This document shows positions 43,090 to 53,108 of a DNA stretch of 64,000 nt, in pieces. The notes below the pieces were generated by a model that worked only from the letters and a program-made list of their open reading frames with translations, was not told the origin of the DNA and did not search any database. How positions within the stretch are numbered: position 1 is the first letter of the stretch; the number at the start of each line of letters is the position of its first letter. The position numbers were made by a program, and so were the translations under genes. The DNA lies in NCBI GenBank assembly GCA_009712635.1, contig WASS01000020.1:567208-631207 (forward strand). The letters run 5' to 3'. Source of the stretch: Hungatella sp. (GTDB lineage Bacteria > Bacillota > Clostridia > Lachnospirales > Lachnospiraceae).

Positions 43090-45270
43090 CTACTCTATAC
43101 CGCGTTTAAAATGTCCCCTTGTAAATTCCGGCAGATTGATTTCTGCCTTTTTCCCCTTTAGAAACTCGTCTGAAAAAGCCCTAATAATAGTTTCTGTCTC
43201 TCCTGGACCCTCAGTTGTAAATTGAAGTCTTAAAGAGGCGGGTGATAAAGAACTCACGGTATTACTTAATCCCAAAAGAGAAAGGGGTGCCGAGTTATAA
43301 ATGGAATTGTAGCAAAATGCGCAATGGTTCCTTACAGGAAATTCTTTTCCCATACGATCTTTTAAATTTAATTCAACCGGTGTCTTATCACACCGTTCCA
43401 TTCCCTGGTGAATGCACTGTGCCGTCACCATCATGGGAAGGCGACCGTAGATTAACAGCTCTCCTGGAATCTCTAGCTTTTCCAATTCTCTGCTGTTTAA
43501 TTCCACTGGCCAGGTGATCTCATCTGCACCAAGGTTCTTAAGCATCTTTTGTGCCTGGTTATTCATTCCATATACGCCGAAATCAAAAATGAGATTTCCT
43601 TTTACGCCTGTCTTCTTTAAATAGCCCGGTTCTTCCATGGAACGGATTAAAAAACCGTCAAATCCGGCTTCTTTTAAATAGTTCTGATGACGTTCAAAGA
43701 ACTGCTGGGCTTCTGTACGGAAAATATGAGGCATGGTCAGATAACACTCTTTCCCCTTTTCATGGCACGCATTCACATATTGATTCCACCGTTCCGGTTC
43801 AAAATGTGCTGCTTCTATATAAAGCCTGTTTACATTGGAATTATACACCACTGCATCAAAACATTCAGGTTTTTCCAGAGAGACAGTAAGTTTCGATGGT
43901 TGGGATGCCTGGGTTTTTAAAACATCATTACATTCACCGGAAGTATCTTTTTGCGGGTATTCCCTTTTGTATTCCCGGAGTATCTCTGCCTCCAGCTCTT
44001 CCAGACCTCTGCGCCTTAAATCATTCAGTGCCTGAACGGGAACAAAGACGTTGCCATTAATCTCTGCCTCCAGGTTCTCAAATAAAAATGGAGTGTTTCC
44101 AGTTTTATTCAGCTGCTTTAACACCTTTTCTTCTGACATCGGCTGGTTTAAAGCCGTCATCACCAGATCTCCTTCTACCACAATGCGATGCTCCTGTGAC
44201 GCCAGGATCAGGGAAGCCTTTTCTCCTTCTGAAAGTAAAATCTTACCGGTAACGGGTACTTTTAACTGCTTTTCCACATATTCACGGTCAAGCATATCAA
44301 ATAGCTGATTGTTCCCCTCCCTGAAAGACGGTTTTTCCTTCCACACTATCATATCTCTGCCATTATGTTTCTTATAATAACCGTCTGTCTGTCCGCCTCT
44401 GTCAAACAGATCCAGAAGTACTTTTCTGTCTCCTTCTTCTACTTTATAACCGCTTTTGCCTTTTTCCAGATAGAGATCAGCATATTTGCGGTAAATGCTT
44501 ACCACTCCTGCCGTATATCTGGGACTTTTCATTCTGCCCTCGATCTTCATGGAATAGACTCCAGCCTCAATCATATCCGGTATAAGATCAAGTGTGCTTA
44601 AATCCTTCAGACTTAAGCAGTAGCGCTCCTCTTTTTTCCCAAGAGTCTTTCCCTTATCTTTTACATCAAACGGAAGACGGCAGGTCTGGGCGCATCTTCC
44701 GCGGTTACCGCTTCTGCCCCCGATGAGACTGCTGAAAAGACACTGACCGGAATAACAATAGCAGAGAGCGCCATGGACAAAGCTTTCAATCTCTACATCA
44801 ACCTGCTGGTGGATCTGGCGGATCTCTTTTAAAGACAGTTCTCTGGCAGTTACGACCCGTTCTGCACCAAGCTCCTTTAAAAGCCCGGCTCCATAAACTC
44901 CGGTAATCGTCATCTGTGTGCTGGCATGAATGGGCAGATCGGGGAAATGCTCTCTTATAAAGGAAAGCACTCCTAAGTCCTGAACAATAACAGCATCAAG
45001 TCCCTGACGATAGTAAGGAAGAAGATACTCAAAAAGTTCCTTCATCTCCTGTTCTTTCATAAGAGTATTGACAGTTAAATAGAGTTTTCTACCGTGAAGA
45101 TGGACATAGTCAATGGCCTCCAGAAGCTTGTCCTCTCCTGGATTTTCTGCGAATGCTCTGGCTCCGAACCGGCTTCCTCCAATATATACTGCATCTGCAC
45201 CTGCGGCTACTGCCGCTTTCATGCTTTCAAACGAGCCTGCCGGGGCAAGGATCTCAACTATTTTTTTCAC
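43090..45270 (-). CDS. U32-family protein (RlhA-like), GTG start
   Basis: A protein of about 726 residues with a U32 catalytic half (LAPAGSFESMKAAVAAGADA, signature ESFVHGALCYCYSGQCLFSS, then RGRCAQTCRLPF with the cluster-type cysteines) and a C-terminal DUF3656-like half. Related U32 proteins (RlhA, TrhP) hydroxylate rRNA or tRNA with prephenate; this one is most like RlhA. The start is probably GTG at 45268-45270, because GGAGG ends 5 nt upstream and lies inside the longer TTG-initiated frame. Confidence 0.9.
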   Translation of the reverse strand: MKKIVEILAPAGSFESMKAAVAAGADAVYIGGSRFGARAFAENPGEDKLLEAIDYVHLHGRKLYLTVNTLMKEQEMKELFEYLLPYYRQGLDAVIVQDLGVLSFIREHFPDLPIHASTQMTITGVYGAGLLKELGAERVVTARELSLKEIRQIHQQVDVEIESFVHGALCYCYSGQCLFSSLIGGRSGNRGRCAQTCRLPFDVKDKGKTLGKKEERYCLSLKDLSTLDLIPDMIEAGVYSMKIEGRMKSPRYTAGVVSIYRKYADLYLEKGKSGYKVEEGDRKVLLDLFDRGGQTDGYYKKHNGRDMIVWKEKPSFREGNNQLFDMLDREYVEKQLKVPVTGKILLSEGEKASLILASQEHRIVVEGDLVMTALNQPMSEEKVLKQLNKTGNTPFLFENLEAEINGNVFVPVQALNDLRRRGLEELEAEILREYKREYPQKDTSGECNDVLKTQASQPSKLTVSLEKPECFDAVVYNSNVNRLYIEAAHFEPERWNQYVNACHEKGKECYLTMPHIFRTEAQQFFERHQNYLKEAGFDGFLIRSMEEPGYLKKTGVKGNLIFDFGVYGMNNQAQKMLKNLGADEITWPVELNSRELEKLEIPGELLIYGRLPMMVTAQCIHQGMERCDKTPVELNLKDRMGKEFPVRNHCAFCYNSIYNSAPLSLLGLSNTVSSLSPASLRLQFTTEGPGETETIIRAFSDEFLKGKKAEINLPEFTRGHFKRGIE

Positions 45271-45310
45271 ATCTGCCTCCAAAATTTTCAGTAATTAAAT
45301 TCTGATTGAT

Positions 45311-45353
45311 AAAAAGGAGGAGGTCACGGAAAATCCATGAAACACCCCCTCCT
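45311..45353 (-). terminator. Terminator between zapA and the U32 gene
   Basis: AGGAGGGGGT pairs with ACCTCCTCCT (one wobble) over an inner CATGG/CCGTG stem, followed by T5 on the minus strand. The U32-ftsW-pbpA genes therefore need some promoter or read-through. Confidence 0.75.
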
Positions 45354-45356
45354 GCC

Positions 45357-45725
45357 TTATTCATTCCTGTCTGAACCAGAAGATTTCTTTAGTCCAGCCA
45401 GTTCTGTTTTCACTGCCTCCAGCTTCATCTGAGTTGCGACCAACTCATGCTTTAAACTGTAGGTTTCCTTCTCCATCTCAGTCTTTTGCTGCTCCAATCT
45501 TGCTATCTGTTCTCTGGCCTTAAAATAATCATCTGCCATATTTAACTCTATCATAACGTTCTGGTATTCTGCACTCTGCTTCGTGAATCCTTCCCGACGT
45601 TTTAAAGTTATGATCATCTCATTGATGTAGCTGGCAAGGCGCTGTATATACCCCTCTTCTTCACTGCCGCCAAGTGCATAAATCTTGCCATCAATCAAAA
45701 CTTCTGTATATTGCTTGGAATCCAT
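45357..45725 (-). CDS. zapA: Cell division protein ZapA
   Basis: 122 residues. The N-terminal ZapA globular domain (VLIDGKIYALGGSEEEGYIQ) is followed by a coiled coil from about residue 70 to 113. It binds and bundles FtsZ at the division site. It lies 80 bp downstream of ruvB. Confidence 0.92.
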   Translation of the reverse strand: MDSKQYTEVLIDGKIYALGGSEEEGYIQRLASYINEMIITLKRREGFTKQSAEYQNVMIELNMADDYFKAREQIARLEQQKTEMEKETYSLKHELVATQMKLEAVKTELAGLKKSSGSDRNE

Positions 45726-45807
45726 GTTGTTCTCTCCCTGTTATCATTTGCTCTTTCTTTACTATATCATACTTTACACAGTTAGGAAAGTTCTAAAATT
45801 CAGGCAG

Positions 45808-46815
45808 TTATGACTCCATGGGGATACCAAGATGCCCATAAGCCCGTTCCGTTGCCACCCGCCCTCTGGACGTGCGGTTTAAAAATCCATTCATCAGAAG
45901 ATAGGGCTCATATACATCTTCCAGTGTCCCCGCATCCTCACCCAGAGCAGCAGCAAGGGTATCAAGACCTACGGGACCTCCGGCAAATTTTTCAATTACT
46001 GTGGTAAGAATTGCGCGGTCGTTATAATCCAGTCCGAATTTATCCACATCCAGTATATCAAGAGCGAAATCAGCCACTTCTTTGGTAATCACTCCATGGT
46101 ACTTAACCTGGGCGAAATCCCGCACTCTCTTTAACAGGCGGTTTGCCAGTCTTGGTGTCCCTCTGGAACGCTTGGCAATCTCTGCCGCTCCCTCTTCTTC
46201 GATTTCTACTCCCAGAACATCTGCAGACCGGGATACAATAATCTTTAATTCATCTGGTGTATAAAATTCCAGCTTCTGAACTACTCCAAAACGATCCCGA
46301 AGGGGGGCTGTCAAAAGCCCTGCTCTGGTGGTGGCTCCCACCAGGGTAAACTTAGGAAGATCCAGCCGGATGGATCTGGCAGCCGAGTCTTTTCCAAGCA
46401 TGATATCAATAGCGAAATCCTCCATGGCGGGATAGAGCACTTCCTCCACCTGCCGGTTTAAGCGGTGAATCTCATCCACAAACAGGACATCGCCTTCCTG
46501 AAGATTATTTAAAATAGCTGCCATCTCACCTGGCTTTTCTATGGCGGGACCTGAAGTAACTTTCATATTCACGCCCATCTCATTGGCAATAATACCGGAA
46601 AGAGTGGTCTTTCCAAGTCCAGGAGGACCATAGAACAATACATGGTCCAGGGATTCCCCTCTGGCTTTTGCCGCTTCTATATATACTTTTAAATTGGTCC
46701 GGATCTTTTCCTGTCCGATATATTCATTCAGACTTCTGGGTCTTAAATTCGGTTCAATCTTCTTATCTTCTTCTGTTAACTCTGTGGTTATTATTCTACG
46801 CTCCATCTTCGCCAT
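45808..46815 (-). CDS. ruvB: Holliday junction branch migration ATPase RuvB
   Basis: A 335-residue AAA+ motor: Walker [12 protein letters not shown], Walker [10 protein letters not shown], sensor 1 [11 protein letters not shown], and a C-terminal winged helix ([20 protein letters not shown]). It works as hexameric rings with RuvA, encoded 13 bp upstream. Confidence 0.97.
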   Translation of the reverse strand: MAKMERRIITTELTEEDKKIEPNLRPRSLNEYIGQEKIRTNLKVYIEAAKARGESLDHVLFYGPPGLGKTTLSGIIANEMGVNMKVTSGPAIEKPGEMAAILNNLQEGDVLFVDEIHRLNRQVEEVLYPAMEDFAIDIMLGKDSAARSIRLDLPKFTLVGATTRAGLLTAPLRDRFGVVQKLEFYTPDELKIIVSRSADVLGVEIEEEGAAEIAKRSRGTPRLANRLLKRVRDFAQVKYHGVITKEVADFALDILDVDKFGLDYNDRAILTTVIEKFAGGPVGLDTLAAALGEDAGTLEDVYEPYLLMNGFLNRTSRGRVATERAYGHLGIPMES

Positions 46816-46828
46816 ACCCTGTTATATT

Positions 46829-47437
46829 CTATATAAATGCCAAATGCTTTAAGGAAGCCTTTAAGACATCCTCCACAGACATGGTGTCCGTTACCTCTAC
46901 CTGACGTACTGCACGTCCGGCTTCCGCAGGAGAATAACCAAGTGCAGTGAGCGCATCAATGGCCTCGCCAGTGACTCCGGTCTCTTTTCCCAGATCATTG
47001 ACCGCCTCTTTAAAGGCAGCTGGGATCATATCTTCTATATCAATCTTATCCTTTAAGTCCAGAATAATTCTCTGAGCAGTTTTCGCACCTACGCCAGGCG
47101 CCCTGGAGATAGCCTTTGCATCTCCTGATATCACCGCTCTTTTTAAATCATCCGGATCCATGGCAGACAAAATTCCCAGTGCTCCTTTGGGGCCAATTCC
47201 ATTCACACTGATCAGCTGCTTAAACATCTTTAGATCCTGACGGGACAAGAAGCCGTAGAGACACATGGCATCCTCTCTCACCTGAAAATATGTATATAAC
47301 TTTACTTCCCTGCCGACACCCGGAAGCTTCTCAAATACAGACAGGGGAATGAAAATTTCATACCCTACGTTTCCGCATTCAATTACGACACAGTCTCCTG
47401 TCATCTCGGCAATCGGTCCTTTTACGAAAGAAATCAC
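46829..47437 (-). CDS. ruvA: Holliday junction DNA helicase subunit RuvA
   Basis: 202 residues: N-terminal OB fold, two helix-hairpin-helix motifs (LISVNGIGPKGALGIL and ISRAPGVGAKTAQRI) and a C-terminal domain that contacts RuvB (EAIDALTALGYSPAEAGRAV). First gene of the ruvA-ruvB-zapA group. Confidence 0.97.
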   Translation of the reverse strand: MISFVKGPIAEMTGDCVVIECGNVGYEIFIPLSVFEKLPGVGREVKLYTYFQVREDAMCLYGFLSRQDLKMFKQLISVNGIGPKGALGILSAMDPDDLKRAVISGDAKAISRAPGVGAKTAQRIILDLKDKIDIEDMIPAAFKEAVNDLGKETGVTGEAIDALTALGYSPAEAGRAVRQVEVTDTMSVEDVLKASLKHLAFI

Positions 47438-47556
47438 TCTGCAGTTCTCCTTTTATGCCTTGCAAATACTTTTGTAAAACCATTACTTTGATTTTTATCA
47501 TAGCATACTGCCAGTTGATATGCAAGTAATTGATCGAACAAATATTCTGTACTCCG

Positions 47557-47585
47557 TTGACGAACCAGAAAGCTTTGGCTATAAT
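47557..47585 (+). promoter_or_regulatory. Promoter of the RNase H-like gene
   Basis: TTGACG (47557-47562), 17-nt spacer, TATAAT (47580-47585). It lies downstream of the first possible ATG (47520), so the gene most likely starts at 47616. Confidence 0.78.
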
Positions 47586-47615
47586 AAGAAGGGAAAAGAA
47601 AGGACGAAACTGCTG

Positions 47616-48710
47616 ATGATCACTCTAAAAAAACAAATAGCCTTTGAAGAAACCTATCCCCTTCACCGTCTGGGAAACCGGGAGGAACTTCTGTTCTTTG
47701 ACATAGAAACTACCGGATTTTCAGGGGAATATTCCACTCTCTACTTAATTGGATGTGTCTATTACAGGAACGGGGTCTGGAATCTGGTTCAATGGTTTGC
47801 CGATACTCTGGATTCGGAAAAAGAGCTTCTTGTAACCTTTTTCGAATTTCTTAAAAGCTTTAAAAAGGTAATTCATTTTAACGGGGATGGATTTGATATT
47901 CCTTATCTGTTAAAGCGCTGCCGCGCCTACGGGTTTGACTATAATTTTTCAGACACCGAAAGTCTGGACATCTATAAAAAAATCCGTCCATACCGGAATC
48001 TTTTAGGTCTTTCAAGCATGAAGCAGAAAGCCATTGAAGCATTCCTGGGTGTGGAACGGAAGGATCTTTATTCCGGCGGACAGCTGATTGAAGTTTATAA
48101 AGATTACTTATTCTCCAGAGACCAGTACCTTTTTGATTTGCTGATCCTACATAATGAAGACGATTTAAAAGGTATGCCTTTAATTCTCCCCATTTTAAAC
48201 TACCCGGATTTTCTGGAGCACGATTTTTCCCTGTCAGACCAGGAGCTTATCATCAATCCTGATTTACTGGGACGGGAGCAGCATCTTCTTAAACTGACCC
48301 TTGAAAATGGTTTTTCTGTACCTGTGGGATTTTCAAGGGCCAATTCCATGGTCAGGGCAACAGCAGACGGCAGAGAGCTCACCCTTCTCATCGACCTGTA
48401 TGAGGGAGAGCTGAAATACTTTTACCCGGATTATAAAAATTACTATTATCTCATTTATGAAGACAGAGCCATTCATAAAAGTGTAGCAGAGTATGTGGAC
48501 AAAGAAGCGCGGGTGAAGGCAGCTGCAAAAAACTGCTATATCCGGCAGACTGGCTGCTATGTACCTCAGTTTTCTCCTTTATGGACGCCCGTTTTTCAGT
48601 ATCAGTGGAAAGATAAGATCACCTATTTTGCCTATGATCCAAAGTTCTTTCAGGATCAGGAGAAGCTTCAGGCTTATATCCGCCATCTATTCGATCATCT
48701 TTCTTCTTAA
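47616..48710 (+). CDS. RNase H-like (YprB-type) 3'-5' exonuclease domain protein
   Basis: 364 residues from the ATG at 47616. The exonuclease motifs are LLFFDIETTGFSGE (Exo I), HFNGDGFDIPYL (Exo II) and LILHNEDDLKGM (Exo III), a DEDD-type ribonuclease H-like fold as in YprB. The C-terminal 160 residues form an extra region I cannot name. An earlier ATG at 47520 is upstream of the promoter and lacks a ribosome site. It is divergent from ruvA. Confidence 0.87.
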   Translation: MITLKKQIAFEETYPLHRLGNREELLFFDIETTGFSGEYSTLYLIGCVYYRNGVWNLVQWFADTLDSEKELLVTFFEFLKSFKKVIHFNGDGFDIPYLLKRCRAYGFDYNFSDTESLDIYKKIRPYRNLLGLSSMKQKAIEAFLGVERKDLYSGGQLIEVYKDYLFSRDQYLFDLLILHNEDDLKGMPLILPILNYPDFLEHDFSLSDQELIINPDLLGREQHLLKLTLENGFSVPVGFSRANSMVRATADGRELTLLIDLYEGELKYFYPDYKNYYYLIYEDRAIHKSVAEYVDKEARVKAAAKNCYIRQTGCYVPQFSPLWTPVFQYQWKDKITYFAYDPKFFQDQEKLQAYIRHLFDHLSS

Positions 48711-48715
48711 GCCGT

Positions 48716-49525
48716 TTATCGGATCCCCTGCATTTTACGGAAATCTCTTGGAGATACTCCTTTGATTTTTTTAAAGGCATCTCCAAAGTAATTTCCGTCA
48801 CCGAACCCGCATTCAAGCGCGATATCTGTCACAGATTTTCCAGTATTAATTAACTGCTGGGCGGCTTCCCGAATCCGGATATTGGTTAAATATTCTTTAA
48901 ATCCAAATCCAGTTACTGATTTAAATTTTCTGGAAAAATAGGCAGGACTCATATGAATCATTTCTGCGACTTCATTGAGAGTCAGTGGTGCTCCGTAGTT
49001 ATGATAGATATATTCCGCCGCTTCTTCTATGGCTTTTTCTCCAACCTCCATCTTCCCTACATCTGACCTGGCTTCCTGACACCTGGAAAGAAAAATCAGT
49101 AATTCATATAGATAATTTCTCATCATCATGGGAGAATATCCATCCTGACCAGCTCCCTCATAAACCATCTTCTGAATTAATTCTTCCGCGTAGGACCTGC
49201 TGCCTGCCGGTATGGAGACTTTTGAACTTTGAAATAAAGAATCTGTCAGATGGGAACCGCAGCTTTGAGTCATGTCATTTAAGTATTCCTTATCAAAGCT
49301 TAAAGTGATCCTTTCGTTGACCGGACTGGAATAATAAGTAGTCCGGTGGATTTCACCAGGTGTGATGAATACCATATCACCTGGTTCCAGATAATATAAG
49401 CTGTGATTTATAAATATTTTACAGTGCCCCGATACCAGGTAGAACAGTTCGTAATAAGGGTGCCAATGGCTTTTCCACATATTAAATTCATAAGGACGTC
49501 TTGTCCTGCTGATTTGAAATTCCAT
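48716..49525 (-). CDS. AraC-family transcriptional regulator with cupin domain
   Basis: 269 residues: an N-terminal cupin-like sensor (HWHPYYELFYLVSGH, then LEPGDMVFITPGEIHRT) and a C-terminal double HTH (LNEVAEMIHMSPAYFSRKFK, then TDIALECGFGDGNYFGDAFK). Typical of carbohydrate-responsive activators. There is no sugar gene beside it; the DUF5662 gene is 7 bp upstream. Confidence 0.92.
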   Translation of the reverse strand: MEFQISRTRRPYEFNMWKSHWHPYYELFYLVSGHCKIFINHSLYYLEPGDMVFITPGEIHRTTYYSSPVNERITLSFDKEYLNDMTQSCGSHLTDSLFQSSKVSIPAGSRSYAEELIQKMVYEGAGQDGYSPMMMRNYLYELLIFLSRCQEARSDVGKMEVGEKAIEEAAEYIYHNYGAPLTLNEVAEMIHMSPAYFSRKFKSVTGFGFKEYLTNIRIREAAQQLINTGKSVTDIALECGFGDGNYFGDAFKKIKGVSPRDFRKMQGIR

Positions 49526-49532
49526 AATTTCT

Positions 49533-50078
49533 TTAATAGTCCCCTTTTTTTAACAATTCTCTGATATAGGAAAACGTTTTTTTCTCTCCCTCATCTTTTA
49601 ACATGATAAGAAGGGTTTCTAAAAGTCTTTCCGTCTCAGGCGCAACAATCATATATGCCTTCCCCTGTACATAATATTCCCAGGGAGATGCATCCGTATA
49701 ATCTTTTCCCTTATAGGTCTTAGACGCTGCAATCCGGTCCATGACCATCTCCACCAGATATTTAAGGGGCATTTTGTAACCAATCATCCCTTTTGACGGA
49801 TCCATGGAGAAATCGATCCAGTATTCACAGTGATGCTTGTTTCGCCCCTTGTGATGAAGCCATGCTTTGGAAAAGCCTTTTTCTTCTATTTCTGCAGCAT
49901 TGGGACTTCTGTTCCCCTGATAATATAAGACACCTGGTATGAATTCTTCCAGACTGTATTTGGAAAGATCGTGAAGCAGGCCCTGTTTTATCAGCCCTAC
50001 CCGAAAGCAATTTTTCATAACCCGGATTTTGTGTATATGAATGGTACAAAAATGTCCCCAAAAATTTTTAAATTTCAT
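49533..50078 (-). CDS. DUF5662-family protein, HD-like
   Basis: 181 residues. Histidine motifs HKIRV, GLLHDLSKYS (about 34-43), WLHHKGRNKHHCEYW (about 73-87) and DRIAASKTY resemble an HD-type metal-dependent phosphohydrolase core, as predicted for DUF5662. AGGAAGGATAAAT precedes the ATG. Function is not known. It is probably cotranscribed with the AraC gene. Confidence 0.8.
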   Translation of the reverse strand: MKFKNFWGHFCTIHIHKIRVMKNCFRVGLIKQGLLHDLSKYSLEEFIPGVLYYQGNRSPNAAEIEEKGFSKAWLHHKGRNKHHCEYWIDFSMDPSKGMIGYKMPLKYLVEMVMDRIAASKTYKGKDYTDASPWEYYVQGKAYMIVAPETERLLETLLIMLKDEGEKKTFSYIRELLKKGDY

Positions 50079-50201
50079 ATTTATCCTTCCTGTCCCAACG
50101 TAAAATCTTCACCCATTTTATCACAAATACCTATGATTTTACCACATATTTTTCGGTTTCATTTTTTTAAGAGAATTCTTGTTTTTTATGGTGGAAAATG
50201 T

Positions 50202-50230
50202 TTGACACCTTACCCATTTTATGCTATTCT
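50202..50230 (+). promoter_or_regulatory. Promoter of the cold-shock gene
   Basis: TTGACA (50202-50207), 17-nt spacer, TATTCT (50225-50230). The leader is about 50 nt and starts with a hairpin GTTACAG-ATATC-CTGTAAC (50238-50256), which may stabilise or regulate the mRNA. Confidence 0.78.
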
Positions 50231-50289
50231 TAGGGAAGTTACAGATATCCTGTAACAGTACAATTTATAGTCGTTTTGGAGGTATCATA

Positions 50290-50487
50290 ATGAAAGGTAC
50301 AGTTAAGTGGTTTAACAACCAAAAGGGTTACGGATTTATTTCCGACGAACAGGGTAACGATGTCTTCGTTCACTACTCAGGTCTCAACATGGATGGTTTC
50401 AAATCTTTAGATGAAGGCGCTGCTGTAGAGTTCGATGTAGTAGATGGAGCTAAGGGTCCTCAGGCTACAAACGTTATCAAAATATAA
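50290..50487 (+). CDS. cspA: Cold-shock protein
   Basis: 65 residues, a complete cold-shock OB fold with RNP1 KGYGFISDE and RNP2 DVFVHY. It binds single-stranded RNA/DNA as an RNA chaperone. GGAGGTATCATA precedes the ATG; a longer frame from 50221 is spurious. Confidence 0.96.
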   Translation: MKGTVKWFNNQKGYGFISDEQGNDVFVHYSGLNMDGFKSLDEGAAVEFDVVDGAKGPQATNVIKI

Positions 50488-50556
50488 TCATTGACTTATC
50501 AGTGTACCTTTTTTCAATATAGGAAGAAGTTATATTGTTTCACATGATTACGATTG

Positions 50557-50582
50557 GAGCCATCCCCAGGATGGCTCTTTTT
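50557..50582 (+). terminator. Terminator after cspA
   Basis: GAGCCATCC pairs with GGATGGCTC around a short loop, then T5. It ends shortly before the stop of the convergent hslO. Confidence 0.85.
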
Positions 50583-50601
50583 GACGCTGCTATCGTTTCG
50601 A

Positions 50602-51480
50602 TTATTTCGCTTTCTCGTATAAATCTGATAAATCTTCCACTGTAAACTCATAATGTTTGTTACAGAAATGGCAGTTTACTTCTATGCTCTTTCCATCCTC
50701 AATCATCTCTTCCAGTTCTTTCCTTCCAATACTGATTAATGCCTTTTCAACCCGCGCCTTATCACAGTTACAGGTAAACTGAACCGGCGTCTGCTCCATG
50801 ATTTCAAGTCCAAGTCCGCCCAGAATATAGGTCAATATCATCTCCGGAGTTTTCCCCTCTTCCAGAAGAGAAGTCACTGAATGGATCTCACCAAGTCTTT
50901 TTTCCAGCAATTCAATCATCTCTTCCGATGCTCCCGGAAGAAGCTGGATAATAAAACCGCCTGCCTGCTTAACCGTATTATCTCTGTTCATTAAAACGCC
51001 AAGTGCTACGGAAGAAGGAGTCTGTTCTGAATTGGCATAATAATAGGTAAGATCTTCTGCGATCTCTCCGCCTACCAATATGGTCTGTCCCACATATGGC
51101 TCTTTTAAACCAATGTCCTGGATCACGCTTAAAACGCCTTCTCCAACAGCACCGCCCACATCCAGTTTTCCGAACTCATTGGGAGGCAGCATAACACCGG
51201 GATTATACGCATATCCTTTTACATTTCCCTTGGAGTCCGCAGTTACAGTAAGACCTTCTATGGGACCGCTGCCCTGGATCTTAATTGTAAGTAAATCCTC
51301 TTCTCCCTTCATCATAATCCCCATCATACCGCCTGCTGTTAAAAGTCTTCCTAACGCAGCCGTTGCCACAGGACTGGTATTATGAGCCTGTCTTGCATGC
51401 TCCACCAAGTCCCTGGTAGTCGCTGCAAAAGCTCTGATCTGATGATTCCCTGCTGTCGCCCTTACAATATAATCAGCCAT
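50602..51480 (-). CDS. hslO: Redox-regulated chaperone Hsp33
   Basis: About 292 residues. The C-terminal redox switch has four cysteines, in FTCNCDKARVEKA and VNCHFCNKHYEF, that bind zinc when reduced. Oxidation activates holdase function. The ATG at 51478-51480 has AAGGAG upstream; the gene overlaps the methyltransferase gene by 8 bp. Confidence 0.95.
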   Translation of the reverse strand: MADYIVRATAGNHQIRAFAATTRDLVEHARQAHNTSPVATAALGRLLTAGGMMGIMMKGEEDLLTIKIQGSGPIEGLTVTADSKGNVKGYAYNPGVMLPPNEFGKLDVGGAVGEGVLSVIQDIGLKEPYVGQTILVGGEIAEDLTYYYANSEQTPSSVALGVLMNRDNTVKQAGGFIIQLLPGASEEMIELLEKRLGEIHSVTSLLEEGKTPEMILTYILGGLGLEIMEQTPVQFTCNCDKARVEKALISIGRKELEEMIEDGKSIEVNCHFCNKHYEFTVEDLSDLYEKAK

Positions 51481-52240
51481 TTTTCTGCTCCTTTCCACGC
51501 TCTCGCGCAATCAGATAAATTCGTTCACTGGTATCCTTAACCGGTTCCCTGGTAAAAGCATCGTATGCTTGTAAAAACTCCAGTCCGGCTTCCTTTAATG
51601 CCTTCTTAATTTCATCGATGGTATAAGCTCTCTGGTAATGGGTTTCCATATATTTCCGATACAGATCCCCTTCTTCTCTGATAAAGAGAGAAAGATCGTA
51701 TTCGTTGATTTTTGTATCCTCATCATAAAAATTATCCCAGATGAAGCTGCATTCCTCCCTGTCCTCTGCAATGGTAGTATCTCCCATCACCGATTCATAC
51801 TTATAAACAGTATTTAAGTCAAAGATAAAAACGCCGCCGGGATCAAGATAATTATTTACCAGCCGGAATACTTCCACCAGATCTTTGTATTCCAGAATAT
51901 AGTTGATACAGTCACAGATACTTAAAACAGCCTTCACAGTGCCATAGAGTTCAAACTCCCTCATATCCTGCAGCAGATAAAGAATATCCTTACCAGATTC
52001 TGCCCGCTTATCCATGGCAATCTGAAGCATGTCTTCCGAATTGTCCACTCCAATCATATCATAGCCTGCATCTGCAAGAAGCTCTGTAAGACTTCCTGTT
52101 CCGCAGCCCAGATCCAGAACCAGGCCGTCTTTCACCCCATGCTCTTTTAAAAGGCCAGTCACATAACTGCACCAGTCTTCGTATGGAATATTATCCATAA
52201 ACAGATCGTAGACTTCCGCAAAATTTGTATACGCTTCCAC
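51473..52240 (-). CDS. Class I SAM-dependent methyltransferase, GTG start
   Basis: 255 residues. Motif I VLDLGCGTGSLTELLADAGY (about 41-60), then MIGVDNSEDML and LDPGGVFIFDLNTVYKYE. The start codon is GTG at 52238-52240 with AAGGA 8 nt upstream. The substrate is unknown. It overlaps hslO and may be cotranscribed. Confidence 0.88.
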   Translation of the reverse strand: MEAYTNFAEVYDLFMDNIPYEDWCSYVTGLLKEHGVKDGLVLDLGCGTGSLTELLADAGYDMIGVDNSEDMLQIAMDKRAESGKDILYLLQDMREFELYGTVKAVLSICDCINYILEYKDLVEVFRLVNNYLDPGGVFIFDLNTVYKYESVMGDTTIAEDREECSFIWDNFYDEDTKINEYDLSLFIREEGDLYRKYMETHYQRAYTIDEIKKALKEAGLEFLQAYDAFTREPVKDTSERIYLIARERGKEQKNG

Positions 52241-52359
52241 TTATGAGTTCCTTTCTTTATAGCTCTATTTCTCCCAATGGAAAAACAAAGCAGGTAGCCC
52301 CGGAGAGGTACCTGCTTTCCTGTCTCATTGTCTCACTGCAATCGCAGCAACCGTTACAA

Positions 52360-52869
52360 TTACAGGTTCTGCCCGCAGCACTTTTTATATTTCTTGCCGC
52401 TGCCGCATGGACATGGATCATTTCTTCCGATTTTAGCACCCTTTACAATGGTTCCGGAAGCTTTCTGAGTCTTATAGAGTTCCTTCTTCTTATCCTCTGT
52501 CAGGATCTGATCCCACTGGGGAAGGCTGTAGAGCCATTCCGCTTTTGCTTCTACCATATTATAATAAAGCTTTTCCGGATCGATCTCAATTTTAACAACG
52601 GTATTCTCGTCCATCGTCTCAACAGGATTCTCATAACCCTTTAAGCTTTCATTGATACCATCTAAAAATCCGGTCATAGTCTGCACATCTGTGCCATATC
52701 TCTTAGCCAGTTCTTCAACGGTTCCTTCCACTACTTCATCCGGCTTAGACAGAATATGTTCGTAAATTCCCTTTTCAACCTTAAAATACTGGGTCCATAA
52801 TTCTTCTTTTTCTTTATCATCCAGACCTTCGCCGTATGCCAGATTTCTCCAATTTTCTAAAATAGTCAT
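52360..52869 (-). CDS. SEC-C motif protein
   Basis: 169 residues ending in a zinc-binding SEC-C motif ([18 protein letters not shown]), like the SecA C-terminus. The front part is helical and without a recognised fold. SEC-C proteins often contact ribosomes or SecB-like partners; no specific role can be given. The ATG at 52867-52869 is chosen; a longer frame to 53043 runs over the upstream terminator and is unlikely. Confidence 0.85.
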   Translation of the reverse strand: MTILENWRNLAYGEGLDDKEKEELWTQYFKVEKGIYEHILSKPDEVVEGTVEELAKRYGTDVQTMTGFLDGINESLKGYENPVETMDENTVVKIEIDPEKLYYNMVEAKAEWLYSLPQWDQILTEDKKKELYKTQKASGTIVKGAKIGRNDPCPCGSGKKYKKCCGQNL

Positions 52870-52974
52870 GATTAAAACCATCCTTTTGTCTGTTCTTTCT
52901 TGTAATACTCCATCAAACAGTATATAACATATTGAAAAATTTTGCAATGCAGCTTTTAAGAAAAATACAAACTG

Positions 52975-53020
52975 CAAAAAATACCCCACATGCGACGCCT
53001 TTGCCGCACATGGGGTATTA
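52975..53020 (-). terminator. Terminator upstream of the SEC-C gene
   Basis: AATACCCCATGTGCG pairs with CGCATGTGGGGTATT, followed by T-rich sequence on the minus strand. It ends the transcript of the gene at 53109-53588. Confidence 0.82.
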
Positions 53021-53108
53021 AAAAGGGGAGGATAAGTATTCACTTATCTTTGGTATAATTCTATTATCACCCATACGATTGTTTTTATTCACATAAATAA
53101 ATTTAATT

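Noticed and set aside
47520-47615. Upstream ATG for the RNase H-like protein.
   Set aside because: A near-consensus promoter lies downstream of that ATG, so the codon would not be in the mRNA.
52870-53043. 58-residue N-terminal extension of the SEC-C protein.
   Set aside because: It would translate through a strong terminator hairpin at 52975-53020 and lacks a ribosome site.
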